Made by a program: the position numbers and the translations under genes. 33,000 nucleotides of DNA from Rubrobacter sp. (GTDB lineage: Bacteria; Actinomycetota; Rubrobacteria; Rubrobacterales; Rubrobacteraceae), in NCBI GenBank assembly GCA_013695475.1, contig JACDAJ010000098.1, positions 1-33,000 on the forward strand, given 5' to 3'. Position 1 is the first letter of the stretch; the number at the start of each line of letters is the position of its first letter. Below are positions 7,067 to 15,372 of the stretch, piece after piece. The notes below the pieces were generated by a model. That model ran no database searches. It was given only the letters and a program-made list of their open reading frames with translations, and was not told where the DNA came from.

Positions 7067-8128
7067 TTAACGAAGGACGCCCGCGTAAAGACGCTCCCAC
7101 GCCTCCATCTCCGGGGTGAAGTACCGGACGCGGGTCTTTTTGTATTCGCGGGTGGAATAAAGGGATTCGCGCTCGGGGATGCCGCTCTCCTCTGACATCG
7201 CGTCGAGGACGGCCTCGCATTCCTCGACCGAGCGACCATGTACCATCGAGAATATAGAGTACGGCCAGTCTTCGTAAGTCGGGCGCTCATAACAATGCGA
7301 GACGGCTTGATATTGCGCGAACATGTTTCCGACTTCCTCGGTGCGGTCTTCGGGAACCTTCCACACGCCCATCGCGTTCGCCCGGAACCCCGCCTTCCGG
7401 TGGTGCAAAACGGCGGAGAAGCGGCGCATGATCTTGCGCCGCCCGAGGTCTTCGGCGCGGGCGATGAGTTCGTCGTATTCCATCCCGATCTCACGCCCCC
7501 AAAGATCGAAGGGCCGCGGAGTCAATGGGATGTCTTCTTGCAAAGCGCGGATCGCCGCCTTGTCCTCTTCGGAGACGTTCCGATCCGCTCCGGCGCGGTC
7601 GTTCTCGCCGTATGCGGGGGCTTCTTTTTTCGCCGTCGCGCCTTTGTTCATGTCGAGGGTGACGCCTATTTTGAAGAGTTTGAGCGTCGGGAGGATGCGC
7701 GTTTTCTCGGCGTGGCTTATGTGGTGGAGAACGTCCACCGTGCCTTCGAGGCCGAGGCGGGAATCGGGCGGGGCGGCGACGGTGTACCAAAGATTGAAGG
7801 CGTTGTCGCGCTCGTAATTGTGGGAGACGCCGGGGTGGGAATTGACGGCTTTCGCGCCCGCGTTGAGTTTATCTTTCGGGATCGTGGCGGCGACGAGGCT
7901 CGATTCATAGCCGAGGACGCGGGTATCGAAAATGGCGGATATTTGGCGGATCATCTTTCCCTTTTTCAACGCCTCGATGCGTCGGATGACCTCGTTCCCG
8001 GTGAGGCCGAGTTCACGCCCGAGGGCTGTGAAAGGCTCTCGTTCGAGGGGGAAGCCGCGTTGAATGAGATTCAAAATGTCCTTGTCGGCGCTGTCCATGA
8101 TCCGGCTGTCGGAGACTGTGCTTACCAC
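7067..8128 (-). CDS. ahbAB: Fused siroheme decarboxylase AhbA-AhbB (Lrp/AsnC-like)
   Basis: 353 residues made of two homologous halves, each with an Lrp/AsnC-type winged helix and a ferredoxin-like domain. The first half (about 10-165) has RRIEALKKGKMIRQISAIFD and SHNYERDNAFNLWYT. The second (about 190-345) has MRRFSAVLHHRKAGFRANAM and SHCYERPTYEDWPYSIF. These are the paired signatures of AhbA/AhbB and of the related NirD, NirL, NirG and NirH proteins. The enzyme removes the two acetate carboxyls of siroheme to give 12,18-didecarboxysiroheme, an intermediate of the siroheme-dependent heme route or of heme d1. Usually it is two subunits; here it is one chain, as in NirDL fusions. No ahbC, ahbD, nirS or nirF is next to it. 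The GTG start is uncertain; ATG 8098 (MDSADKD) is an alternative. Confidence 0.88.
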   Translation of the reverse strand: MVSTVSDSRIMDSADKDILNLIQRGFPLEREPFTALGRELGLTGNEVIRRIEALKKGKMIRQISAIFDTRVLGYESSLVAATIPKDKLNAGAKAVNSHPGVSHNYERDNAFNLWYTVAAPPDSRLGLEGTVDVLHHISHAEKTRILPTLKLFKIGVTLDMNKGATAKKEAPAYGENDRAGADRNVSEEDKAAIRALQEDIPLTPRPFDLWGREIGMEYDELIARAEDLGRRKIMRRFSAVLHHRKAGFRANAMGVWKVPEDRTEEVGNMFAQYQAVSHCYERPTYEDWPYSIFSMVHGRSVEECEAVLDAMSEESGIPERESLYSTREYKKTRVRYFTPEMEAWERLYAGVLR

Positions 8129-8302
8129 GTTTCACAAGCCCTTCTCGAAGGTTTCAACTACATATAAACCGCGTGTTTCAAATGTTCCCGCACGACCGAT
8201 TTCGTAAGCCGCTTCCGGTTGTATGCATAGCATAATAACAGGCATGCCCGAAATCCAGTATGAATTTCTTTACCATAAGGAGGCGGGATACAATATCGAA
8301 CG

Positions 8303-8950
8303 TCAGTTTCTTTTCTCCATCGCTTTCTGATACTCCGCATACACCGCCTGTATATCCTTCCAAACGAGCCGCTTCGTATTTTGCAAATCCTCGCCGTGCT
8401 GCCGCAAAACATACGCCGGATGGAACGTCGCCATCGTCTTCGCCCCATATATGTCGTGCCACTCGCCGCGATCTTTCGTGATGCGGAAGTTCTTGTCAAT
8501 GATGCTTTTCGAGGCCGGGCCTCCGAGGCACAAAATTATCTCCGGCTTTATGGCTTCGAGCTGCCCTTGCAAATACGGGTCGCACGCGTTCGCTTCGGCG
8601 GCTGTCGGGGGGCGGTTCTTCATCCGGCCTCCTTCGCGGTTCGCGGCGCGGCATTTCACGACGTTCGTTATATAGACCATGTCCCGGTCGAGATCCACGG
8701 CCGCGAGGATGTCGTCGAGCAATTTCCCGGCCCGCCCGACGAAAGGCAAACCACTCGCGTCCTCGTTCTCGCCCGGCCCCTCGCCGATGAGCATGAGCGG
8801 CGAGGTCGGGTCGCCGACCCCGAAAACCGTGTTCGTGCGGTTGAGCGAGAGGTCGCACTTCGTGCATACGGCGACTTGCCGCGAAAGCTCGGCGAGCCGC
8901 TCCTCCCGACCCTCCCCACCGTTGTCGGCCGCGTCGAAGAGGCTGTCCAT
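8303..8950 (-). CDS. Type 4 uracil-DNA glycosylase (4Fe-4S)
   Basis: 215 residues from ATG 8950, chosen because GGGAGAA lies seven bases before it (the track start at 8965 lacks this). Motif A is GEGPGENEDASGLPFVGRAG. Motif B is TFHPAYVLR, with the active-site His. Four cysteines, in VCTKCD near residues 29/32, in VVKCRA and in NACDPYL, fit the iron-sulfur cluster of family 4. The enzyme excises uracil from DNA after cytosine deamination, acting in base-excision repair. This heat-stable type is common in thermophiles and radiation-tolerant bacteria. The neighbouring AhbAB gene lies 174 bp downstream on the same strand without an evident shared function. Confidence 0.93.
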   Translation of the reverse strand: MDSLFDAADNGGEGREERLAELSRQVAVCTKCDLSLNRTNTVFGVGDPTSPLMLIGEGPGENEDASGLPFVGRAGKLLDDILAAVDLDRDMVYITNVVKCRAANREGGRMKNRPPTAAEANACDPYLQGQLEAIKPEIILCLGGPASKSIIDKNFRITKDRGEWHDIYGAKTMATFHPAYVLRQHGEDLQNTKRLVWKDIQAVYAEYQKAMEKRN

Positions 8951-9107
8951 AAAACGTTCTCCCATCGTCCGGTTCGGGCGATTTTACAACGGCGGCAAAG
9001 CCTACGAAACCGGAGCCGGGATACTGTTCCCCGCCCCCGGCCTTCGCTTCGAGTAAACCGTCCGGCTGTCTCACCCGGCTCGTCGTCCGCGGCGAAGGCG
9101 CATCCGT

Positions 9108-9136
9108 TTGACCGAGGCATGGCGCATAGCTAAAAT
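9108..9136 (+). promoter_or_regulatory. Sigma-70-type promoter of the TAXI-TRAP operon
   Basis: TTGACC (9108-9113), 17-bp spacer, TAAAAT (9131-9136). The predicted transcript has a leader of about 100 bases before the TTG start at 9243. The same TTGACC -35 hexamer is found before the APC permease and the ABC binding-protein genes. Confidence 0.75.
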
Positions 9137-9242
9137 GGCGAAAAGCAGGGAAGGGGATGATTCTTCCATAAAGACATAGAAGGAACAATTCGGCGACGCA
9201 TGGCAAAGAGTGGGTTCCCTTGCCCAAACCGAGAGGAGAATT

Positions 9243-10271
9243 TTGACGAAGAAGTTGCTTTTGACGTTGGCAATGGCCGCGTTCGTATCGGTCGGAATTG
9301 CGTGTGGCGCGCCGCAAGGCTCCGGCGACGGTGGAAACGGTGGCGGTGGAGATGGCGGCGGGGGTGGGGAAGAGGATTTCGTGACCGACCTCCAGCTCGG
9401 GACCGGGAGCGTCGGCGGGGTGTACTTCCCGCTCGGGCAGGAAATGGCGACCATCTTCACCGACAACATTGACACGGAAGGCTTCAACGTAAGCTCCGTC
9501 GAGACCGGGGCTTCGGTGGACAATCTCGCGGCGATTGCGCGGGGCGAATTGCAGCTTGGCATCGCGCAGAATAATACGGCGCAGGATGCGGTCGCCGGGG
9601 AGGGCGAGTTCGAGGGCGCGGCGGTCGAGAACGCCGGGTGGATGGGGCAGCTTTATCCCGAGGCGATCTCCATCATCACGCTCGAATCCACGGGCATCGA
9701 GACCATCGAAGACCTCGAAGGGCAAAGGGTCGCCATCGGCCCTCCGGGCGGCGCGACGAGAGCCGCCGCCGAACTCGTCCTCACCGCCGCCGGACTCGAA
9801 GAGGGCGACTATGAGGCGTTCGAGGAGGATTTCGGAACCGCGCAGACGCGCCTTCAGGATGGAAACCTCGACGCATCCATCGAAGTCGTCGGAGTGCCGT
9901 CGGCGAGCATCTCGGAATTGCAAGCCGTCACCGGAGAAGTTCGGCTCGTCCCGCTCGACGATGACGCGATAGCCGAGATCGAGGAAAACAGCGGCTACGG
10001 GGAGTATGAAATCTCCGCCGACGCATATGAGTTCCTCGACGAGCCGGTGCCGACGGCCTCGGCCTTCTCCACGCTCTTCGGCTCGACGACGCAGGTCAGC
10101 GAGGATCTCGGGTACGAGATCACGCGCACCCTTTATGAAAACGCCGACGACATAACCCTCGCCCAGTCCGAGTTCATCACCGTCGAGGATGCCCTCCTCG
10201 GACAGGGGGATCTCCCCCTCCATCCCGGTGCGGAGCGGTACTTCGAGGAAGAGGGAATTTCACAGGAATAA
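9243..10271 (+). CDS. TAXI-family TRAP transporter solute-binding lipoprotein
   Basis: 342 residues from TTG 9243, which has GAGGAGAA just upstream. The lipobox is VGIAC at about 18-22, followed by a flexible Gly/Asp linker (GDGGNGGGGDGGGGG). The mature protein starts with LQLGTGSVGGVYFPLGQEMA, the hallmark of TAXI binding proteins, and continues with the typical ETGASVDNLAAIARGELQLGIAQN and GPPGGATRAAAE segments. It captures a substrate (dicarboxylates, glutamate or similar in studied cases) and delivers it to the permease encoded next. The protein is unusually acidic. The specificity is unknown. Confidence 0.93.
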   Translation: MTKKLLLTLAMAAFVSVGIACGAPQGSGDGGNGGGGDGGGGGEEDFVTDLQLGTGSVGGVYFPLGQEMATIFTDNIDTEGFNVSSVETGASVDNLAAIARGELQLGIAQNNTAQDAVAGEGEFEGAAVENAGWMGQLYPEAISIITLESTGIETIEDLEGQRVAIGPPGGATRAAAELVLTAAGLEEGDYEAFEEDFGTAQTRLQDGNLDASIEVVGVPSASISELQAVTGEVRLVPLDDDAIAEIEENSGYGEYEISADAYEFLDEPVPTASAFSTLFGSTTQVSEDLGYEITRTLYENADDITLAQSEFITVEDALLGQGDLPLHPGAERYFEEEGISQE

Positions 10272-10284
10272 ACACGGCGGCTTC

Positions 10285-10310
10285 CGGGCCGGGGGATCCC
10301 CTCCGGCCCG
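10285..10310 (+). promoter_or_regulatory. Hairpin between TAXI binding protein and TRAP permease
   Basis: CGGGCCGG and CCGGCCCG pair around a GGGATCCC-containing loop that can itself fold, followed by CCTTCTTTGA. It lies 13 bp after the binding-protein stop. It is probably a partial terminator or 3'-end stabiliser giving more binding protein than permease. Confidence 0.55.
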
Positions 10311-10335
10311 CCTTCTTTGACCGAGGAGACGCGAG

Positions 10336-12348
10336 ATGAGCGAGAGGGTGGACGGCCAGCCGGGGGAAGAACGCCCGGACTCCGGCGAAAACCGCGAAGA
10401 GCTTCTCCGAAAATACGACACCGAGAGCGCGTTCCGCACGAACCTCGGATACTGGAAATGGGTCGTGTTCGCCCTCGGCACGGCTCTCACCACTTTTCAG
10501 CTTTATACGGCGCTCCGAGGCGGATACGTCTTCCAAATTCAGGGAGCCATCCACGTCGGGGCGGCGATGGGACTCGTTTATCTTCTTTATCCGGCGAAAA
10601 AGGAATGGAGCGGCCGTCCCGGAGTGCCGTTTTATGATGTCGTCCTCGCCGCTGCGACGATATGGACGAACTCGTACATCGTCATAAATTACGAGCGGCT
10701 CACGAATCAATCGGTCATCTTCGGGTTCTCCGTCCTCGACTATACGGTCGCCGCCCTCGGCATCCTCCTCATACTCGAAGCGACTCGGCGGTGCGTCGGG
10801 CTTCCCATCGTCGTCATCGCGTCGTGCGCGCTCGTTTACGGGTGGCTCGGGCCGTATATGCCCATTTTTCCGCACGCCGGATTCTCGCTCGACCGGCTCG
10901 CCACGGACACCTTCTTCACGACGAGTTCGATCTTCGGGACTCCGATCCAGGTTTCCGCGACGTTCATCTTCCTTTTCCTCTTCTTCGGGGTGATCCTCGT
11001 GAAGACGAACATCGGGCAGTTTTTCAACGACCTCGCCTTCGGGCTGACCGGGGGATATACCGGAGGAACCGCGAAGGCGGCGGTCGTGGCGAGCGGTTTG
11101 CAAGGAACCATCTCCGGCTCTTCCGTGGCGAACACCGTCACCTCCGGCTCGTTCACGATACCGATGATGAAGCGGGCGGGTTTCCGGCCTCATTTCGCCG
11201 CGGCGGCGGAGGCTTCGGCCTCGACGGGCGGGCAGATAATGCCCCCGATCATGGGCGCGGCGGCGTTCATCATGGCCGAATACACCGGGGTTCCGTACAA
11301 CGAGATCATCGTCATCGCCATCGTCCCGGCGATCCTTTATTTCACCGGAGTTTTCACCGGGACGCACTTCGTGGCGAAGCGCGACGGCATCGTCGGCGTT
11401 CCGAGGAATCAGCTTCCGGCGATTGGCGGGCTTCTCAAAAAGATGGATCTCATGCTCCCGCTCGTCGTGATCATCGGTATGCTTCTCTCCGGTTTCTCGG
11501 CTCAAAACTCCGCGCTTTATGGGATCGCCTCGGCGTTGCTCATCAGCTTCATCCGGAGCGAGACCCGGATGTCCCTCCCCGAACTCGGGAGGCTCTTCGA
11601 GAACGGCGCGAGAGCCGCGCTTCCGGTCATCGGGGCGTGCGCGACGGCGGGCATCATCGCCGGAACCGTGACGAGGACGGGACTCGGCGGAAAATTGGCG
11701 GGGGGCATCCTCGACCTCGCGCTCGGGAACTTCTTCCTCCTCATGTTCTTCACCATGATCGCGTGCCTCGTCCTCGGGATGGGACTCCCGACGACGGCGA
11801 ATTATGTCGTCACGGCGACCGTCGCCGCGCCCATCCTCCTTCAGTTCGACGTGCCGCTCATCGCGGCTCATTTCTTCGTTTTCTATTTCGGGATCGTGGC
11901 CGACATCACACCCCCGGTGTGCCTCGCGGCGTATGCGGGGGCGGGCATCGCCGGAGCGAACCCGATGCGGACGGGGGTGACGGCGGTTTCGCTCGCCATC
12001 GCGGCGTTCATCATCCCGTACATCTTCGTCACCGAGCCGGTTTTGGTTTTGGAAGGAGCGACGGTCGCCAATTTCGTCCCGGCTTTCGGGACGGCGGTAC
12101 TCGGCATGATCGCGATAAGCGGAGCCGTGATGGGGTATTTCATGGGACGGGCGAACTCCATCGAGCGATTAGCTTTGCTCGCGGGCGGGGTCATGCTCGT
12201 ATACCCGCTCCTCCCCATATCCCTCGCCGGACTCGGACTCGTCATAGCCATCGGCGTCATCCAATATCTCCGAGGGGCGAGCGGCGGAAAGCCCCCGGAG
12301 GAGAGCGAAGAGCGAGCTTCCGAGAAGGCCGAGGAGAGTCCGGCTTGA
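10336..12348 (+). CDS. TRAP transporter permease, fused small (4TM) and large (12TM) subunits
   Basis: 670 residues. An N-terminal ~55-residue acidic hydrophilic stretch precedes spans matching the fused DctQ/DctM-type permease of TAXI systems. Clear family segments are GFSLDRLATDTFFTTSSIFGTP, then GLQGTISGSSVANTVTSG and SASTGGQIMPPIMGAAAFIMAEYTG, with the repeated GLPTTANYV. A Glu/Ser-rich cytoplasmic tail (PPEESEERASEKAEESPA) ends the protein. It imports the solute captured by the lipoprotein encoded upstream, driven by an ion gradient. The ATG is preceded by GAGGAGA. The gene ends against a long palindrome shared with the convergent APC gene. Confidence 0.94.
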   Translation: MSERVDGQPGEERPDSGENREELLRKYDTESAFRTNLGYWKWVVFALGTALTTFQLYTALRGGYVFQIQGAIHVGAAMGLVYLLYPAKKEWSGRPGVPFYDVVLAAATIWTNSYIVINYERLTNQSVIFGFSVLDYTVAALGILLILEATRRCVGLPIVVIASCALVYGWLGPYMPIFPHAGFSLDRLATDTFFTTSSIFGTPIQVSATFIFLFLFFGVILVKTNIGQFFNDLAFGLTGGYTGGTAKAAVVASGLQGTISGSSVANTVTSGSFTIPMMKRAGFRPHFAAAAEASASTGGQIMPPIMGAAAFIMAEYTGVPYNEIIVIAIVPAILYFTGVFTGTHFVAKRDGIVGVPRNQLPAIGGLLKKMDLMLPLVVIIGMLLSGFSAQNSALYGIASALLISFIRSETRMSLPELGRLFENGARAALPVIGACATAGIIAGTVTRTGLGGKLAGGILDLALGNFFLLMFFTMIACLVLGMGLPTTANYVVTATVAAPILLQFDVPLIAAHFFVFYFGIVADITPPVCLAAYAGAGIAGANPMRTGVTAVSLAIAAFIIPYIFVTEPVLVLEGATVANFVPAFGTAVLGMIAISGAVMGYFMGRANSIERLALLAGGVMLVYPLLPISLAGLGLVIAIGVIQYLRGASGGKPPEESEERASEKAEESPA

Positions 12349-12351
12349 GGG

Positions 12352-12433
12352 GGTCGCTCCCTTCGGTCGCTCCGGTTTGTGGTTATTGGCAAAAACTAAA
12401 ACCAATAACCAATAACCACACAGCGAAGCGACC
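12352..12433. repeat. Nested AT-rich palindrome between convergent genes (copy A)
   Basis: The outer arms are GGTCGCT (12352-12358) and AGCGACC (12427-12433). The inner arms are TGTGGTTATTGG (12378-12389) and CCAATAACCACA (12409-12420), a perfect 12-bp stem. The left part, GGTCGCTCCCTTCGGTCGCTCCGG, is identical to 28139-28162. It starts three bases after the TRAP stop and ends at the APC stop, so it probably serves as a bidirectional terminator. A related copy is at 22344-22436. Confidence 0.75.
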
Positions 12434-12434
12434 A

Positions 12435-13826
12435 TCACCCGGTTCGGGTCGTTTCGCGGGGGCGTGTCGGCTCGTTTTCTCCGGCTCGTTTTTTGAGGTA
12501 TATGTTCACGCCGTAAAGGGCGAGGCCGATGGCGATGAGGATTATGGATCTCAGCCACGTCCCGGCTTCTTGTTGCGTGAGGAGGACGAGGCACGTTATG
12601 GCTCCGAGTATCGGGAATACGGCGGGGGTTCGGAAGTGCGTGTGGCCGACTTCGTCGCGGCGAAGCACGAGGACGGAGACGTTCACCACGGCGAACACGG
12701 CGAGGATGAGAAGGACGGTCGTTCCGGCGAGGTCGCCGAAGTCGCCCGTCAGCGCGAGGACGAGCGCGATGAGGGTGGTGAAAATTATGGCGAAGACGGG
12801 GGTGTTCCGGTTCGGGTCGCATCGGCTGAAAATGGACGGGAGTACGCCTTCGCGTCCCATGCCGTACAAAACTCGGGAGGCGATTATGAGGTTTATGAGG
12901 GCGGTGTTCGTGATGCCGACGAGGGCGGCGATGGCGAAAAGGCTCGGTGGAATCGGTATCGGCCCGATCTCCACGACTTCGAGGAGCGGCCCGCTCGACC
13001 CGGCGAGCCTCTCCGTCGGGACGACCGCCGACGCGAAGAAGCACACCGCGATATATAGCCCGCCCGCCGCGAGAAGCCCCCCGAAGAGCGCCTTCGGATA
13101 CACCCGGCTCGCGTCGCGGGTCTCCTCGGCGACGTTCGCCGAATCCTCGAACCCGATGAGCGCGTAAAAAGCAAGGACCGCCCCGCCGAGAAGCGCGATC
13201 CCGAGCGCATCGCCCTCCGGAACCTCGAACGAAAGCGGCCTCGAAAAGTCCGCCTGCCCGACGAAAAACGCCGCGACGCCGACGATCAAAATGATGACGA
13301 GTCCGATGAGTGAGATCACGGTGAGGACGGCGTTCAATTGCGCCGAACCCGTGATGCCGAAGTAATTAATCGTCGCGAGTATGAGGATGAAGACGATGGC
13401 GACGAGGATCTCGGGCAAAACGATGAAGGTTTGCAAATACTCGCCGCCGAAGGTGCGGGAGATGCCGCTCGCCGACGAAAGCCCGCTGCACATCACGGTG
13501 AACGCGACGATGAACGAGAAGAGCGGTATTTTGTACGCCCGATTCACGAAAAGAGCCGCGCCCCCCGCCCCCGGATATTTCGACACAAGCTCCGAATACG
13601 AGAAAGCCGTGAAAATCGCTACCACGAACGCGATCAAAAACGGGAGCCATATGCCGCCTCCGACCACTCCGGCGACCTCGCCCGGCGCGACGTATATCCC
13701 GGCTCCGACGATATTCCCGACCACGAACGCGAGAAGGAGCGGAGTCCCGAGCGTCCGCCTCAGACCGCCCGAAAATTCGTCCTCCCCCGATGCGCCACCG
13801 CTTCTCCCCGTTCCCGCGTCAGCCAT
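12435..13826 (-). CDS. APC-superfamily amino-acid permease
   Basis: 463 residues from ATG 13826, which has GGAGGAGG at the right distance; the track start at 13946 adds 40 residues that run through the promoter. Twelve hydrophobic spans are visible. Span 1 has [22 protein letters not shown], the unwound helix that binds the substrate's amino and carboxyl groups in APC transporters. [16 protein letters not shown] near residue 225 is the conserved span-6 segment. It probably takes up or exchanges an amino acid or amine by proton or solute coupling. The specificity is not evident. It is transcribed divergently from the ABC ATPase gene and faces the TRAP permease gene. Confidence 0.9.
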   Translation of the reverse strand: MADAGTGRSGGASGEDEFSGGLRRTLGTPLLLAFVVGNIVGAGIYVAPGEVAGVVGGGIWLPFLIAFVVAIFTAFSYSELVSKYPGAGGAALFVNRAYKIPLFSFIVAFTVMCSGLSSASGISRTFGGEYLQTFIVLPEILVAIVFILILATINYFGITGSAQLNAVLTVISLIGLVIILIVGVAAFFVGQADFSRPLSFEVPEGDALGIALLGGAVLAFYALIGFEDSANVAEETRDASRVYPKALFGGLLAAGGLYIAVCFFASAVVPTERLAGSSGPLLEVVEIGPIPIPPSLFAIAALVGITNTALINLIIASRVLYGMGREGVLPSIFSRCDPNRNTPVFAIIFTTLIALVLALTGDFGDLAGTTVLLILAVFAVVNVSVLVLRRDEVGHTHFRTPAVFPILGAITCLVLLTQQEAGTWLRSIILIAIGLALYGVNIYLKKRAGENEPTRPRETTRTG

Positions 13827-13867
13827 GAACTCCTCCTCCGCACAAGTCAATTTTGCGTTTCGTGAGA

Positions 13868-13897
13868 AATATAACGAACTTTCGGAGTCGTGGTCAA
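13868..13897 (-). promoter_or_regulatory. Promoter of the APC permease gene
   Basis: On the minus strand, TTGACC (13892-13897) is followed after 18 bp by TATATT (13868-13873), or after 17 bp by TTATAT. It lies about 42 bp before the ATG, with GGAGGAGG in the leader. Confidence 0.75.
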
Positions 13898-13921
13898 GCG
13901 AGGGCTTTGTTTTGGCTCGGC

Positions 13922-13950
13922 TTGACATAATCCTTTTCCGGCGCAAAGAT
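13922..13950 (+). promoter_or_regulatory. Promoter of the ABC ATPase gene, probably leaderless
   Basis: TTGACA (13922-13927), 17-bp spacer and AAAGAT (13945-13950). Only TTGGCG separates the -10 from the ATG at 13957. Transcription would therefore start at or next to the A of the ATG, and no Shine-Dalgarno sequence is present. Confidence 0.6.
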
Positions 13951-13956
13951 TTGGCG

Positions 13957-14685
13957 ATGAGTATTATCGAGTTTCAGGGTGTGAGTAAGTTTTTCGGGGA
14001 TTTCCAGGTTCTCACGGACATCGAGTTCTCCGTGGAGGAGGGGGAGGTCGTCGTTGTGATCGGGCCGAGTGGCTCCGGGAAATCCACGCTTCTCCGGTGC
14101 ATAAACGCGCTCGAAGAAGTGTCGTCCGGTCGGCTCATCGTGGACGGTATTCACGTGCACGATAAAAAGACGAACCTCAATATTTTGCGGTCGGAGATCG
14201 GGTTCGTTTTCCAGCAATTCAACCTTTACCCGCACATGACCGTGGCTCAAAATATAAAGCTCTCTCCGAGGAAAGTTAAAAAGGTCTCGGAGGCGGAGAT
14301 CGGCGAGCGAACCGGGAGGCTCCTCGAACGGGTCGGCATTCCCGAGCAGGCGAACAAATATCCGGAGAGTCTTTCGGGCGGTCAGCAACAAAGGGTGGCG
14401 ATAGCGAGGGGCCTCGCCATGGAGCCGAGGATCATGCTTTTCGACGAGCCGACGAGCGCGCTCGACCCGGAGATGATCGGCGAGGTCCTCGATGTCATGG
14501 CCGACCTCGCGAAAGGTGGCATGACGATGGTCGTCGTGACGCATGAGATGGGCTTTGCGAGGCGCGTCGCCGACCGGGTGGTTTTCATGGATGAGGGGCG
14601 CATCGTGGAGGTCGGGCCGCCGGAGCATTTCTTCGAGAGTCCGGAGAACGAGAGGACGAAGCGTTTCCTCGACCGGATACTTTGA
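13957..14685 (+). CDS. Polar amino-acid ABC transporter ATPase (GlnQ-like)
   Basis: 242 residues from ATG 13957; the longer track frame is only an upstream extension. Walker A is GPSGSGKST, the Q-loop region [14 protein letters not shown], the signature [14 protein letters not shown] and Walker [15 protein letters not shown], with the switch His in VVVTHEM. The C-terminal [26 protein letters not shown] is typical of GlnQ/HisP-type ATPases of the polar amino-acid uptake family. It powers the permease encoded at 16485. Between it and its partners lies an inserted toxin-antitoxin pair. The last 88 bp of this gene are duplicated beyond that pair. Confidence 0.95.
   Translation: MSIIEFQGVSKFFGDFQVLTDIEFSVEEGEVVVVIGPSGSGKSTLLRCINALEEVSSGRLIVDGIHVHDKKTNLNILRSEIGFVFQQFNLYPHMTVAQNIKLSPRKVKKVSEAEIGERTGRLLERVGIPEQANKYPESLSGGQQQRVAIARGLAMEPRIMLFDEPTSALDPEMIGEVLDVMADLAKGGMTMVVVTHEMGFARRVADRVVFMDEGRIVEVGPPEHFFESPENERTKRFLDRIL
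14598..14685 (+). repeat. 88-bp direct repeat, left copy (3' end of ABC ATPase gene)
   Basis: These last 29 codons plus most of another match 15373-15460 at 82 of 88 positions, both ending on the same TGA. Homology stops exactly at the stop codon on the right and near GCG on the left. Confidence 0.9.
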
Positions 14686-14700
14686 GTTCCGCGCTCGCGG

Positions 14701-15060
14701 TCAGTGGGGATCCGTCCGCCGCACTCGGACTCCGCGTTCCGTGACGACGATGAAGTGGCTCATATGGCCTTCATAGTGGACAAGTATGTGTTCGAGCCAT
14801 GCGGTTTTGGTCGGAAGTTCTTCGTCTCCGAGGCGAAATAAGATGACTCCGGCATGGTCGAGCCTTTGCCGGAAGATGAGTTCGCCGAAATCCCTGTCGT
14901 TGGTTATGAGGATGCGCTCCTCATCGCGGGCGATGGAAAGCACTTCGTGGTCTTTGAGCGCGTGCGGATGGTCGTGCGCGATGGCGGTGACATCGTGTCC
15001 CATCATTTCGAGAATGGCGGCTAGCGGGAAATCCGCGCTCTCGTCGAGGAGAAATTTCAC
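14701..15060 (-). CDS. DUF5615 PIN-like protein, probable toxin
   Basis: 119 residues with MKFLLDESADFPLAAILEMMGHDV at the start and RILITNDRDFGELIF near the middle. This is the DUF5615/Mut7-C-like variant of the PIN fold, with conserved Asp in LDES, in a central HALKDHEVL segment and in TNDRDF, likely metal ligands of an RNase. Members are commonly paired with DUF433 proteins as toxin and antitoxin; here the DUF433 gene is 17 bp upstream on the same strand. The 3' end lies 15 bp from the stop of the ABC ATPase, pointing against it. The pair splits an otherwise ordinary ABC transporter operon. Confidence 0.9.
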   Translation of the reverse strand: MKFLLDESADFPLAAILEMMGHDVTAIAHDHPHALKDHEVLSIARDEERILITNDRDFGELIFRQRLDHAGVILFRLGDEELPTKTAWLEHILVHYEGHMSHFIVVTERGVRVRRTDPH

Positions 15061-15077
15061 AGTCTATCGCGCGTCGG

Positions 15078-15323
15078 TCATGCCGAGGATGGGAACACTT
15101 CTTCGCCCTCCACAAGCGCGTGGGCGTACGCGAGGCACGCTTTCACGTCCTCGCGGGTGAGGCGTGGATAAGATCGTAAAAGGGTTTCCGGGTCGAGGTC
15201 GTTTGCGAGGCGCTTGAGAACCAACTCGACGGGGATGCGGGTGCCTCGGATCACGGGCTTTCCCACCATGATCTCCGGGCTGACGACGATGCGATCTCGG
15301 AGTTCCGTGTCTTCTTTCGCCAT
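15078..15323 (-). CDS. DUF433 antitoxin-like protein
   Basis: 81 residues from ATG 15323, preceded by GAGGAGGTGGCAT; the track start at 15347 lies upstream of this site. IVVSPEIMVGKPVIRGTRIPVELVLKRL is the DUF433 signature, followed by LDPETLLRSYPRLTREDVKACLAYA, the helix-turn-helix-like part. DUF433 proteins are the usual partner of DUF5615 PIN-like proteins. It probably binds both the toxin and its own promoter. A -10-like GATAAT sits on the minus strand at 15345-15350. The expected -35 would fall at the edge of the 88-bp repeat. Confidence 0.88.
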   Translation of the reverse strand: MAKEDTELRDRIVVSPEIMVGKPVIRGTRIPVELVLKRLANDLDPETLLRSYPRLTREDVKACLAYAHALVEGEEVFPSSA

Positions 15324-15372
15324 ATGCCACCTCCTCGAAGAGAGCATTATCGCATGGCTCGGGAAGCGGAGA

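Noticed and set aside
8129-8302. Possible small gene or RNA in the spacer between the glycosylase and siroheme decarboxylase genes
   Set aside because: Only a short TATGC-ATA-GCATA palindrome and an AT-rich patch are visible. No ribosome binding site, coding bias or known RNA fold is seen. It more likely holds the decarboxylase promoter.
8496-10223. 575-residue minus-strand ORF
   Set aside because: It crosses the glycosylase gene in another frame and runs antisense to the TAXI gene; no domain is visible.
10177-11871. 564-residue minus-strand ORF
   Set aside because: Highly charged antisense shadow of the TRAP permease gene.
10662-13058. 798-residue plus-strand ORF over the TRAP and APC genes
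   Set aside because: It is a His/Arg-rich shadow in another frame of two clearly recognised transporter genes.
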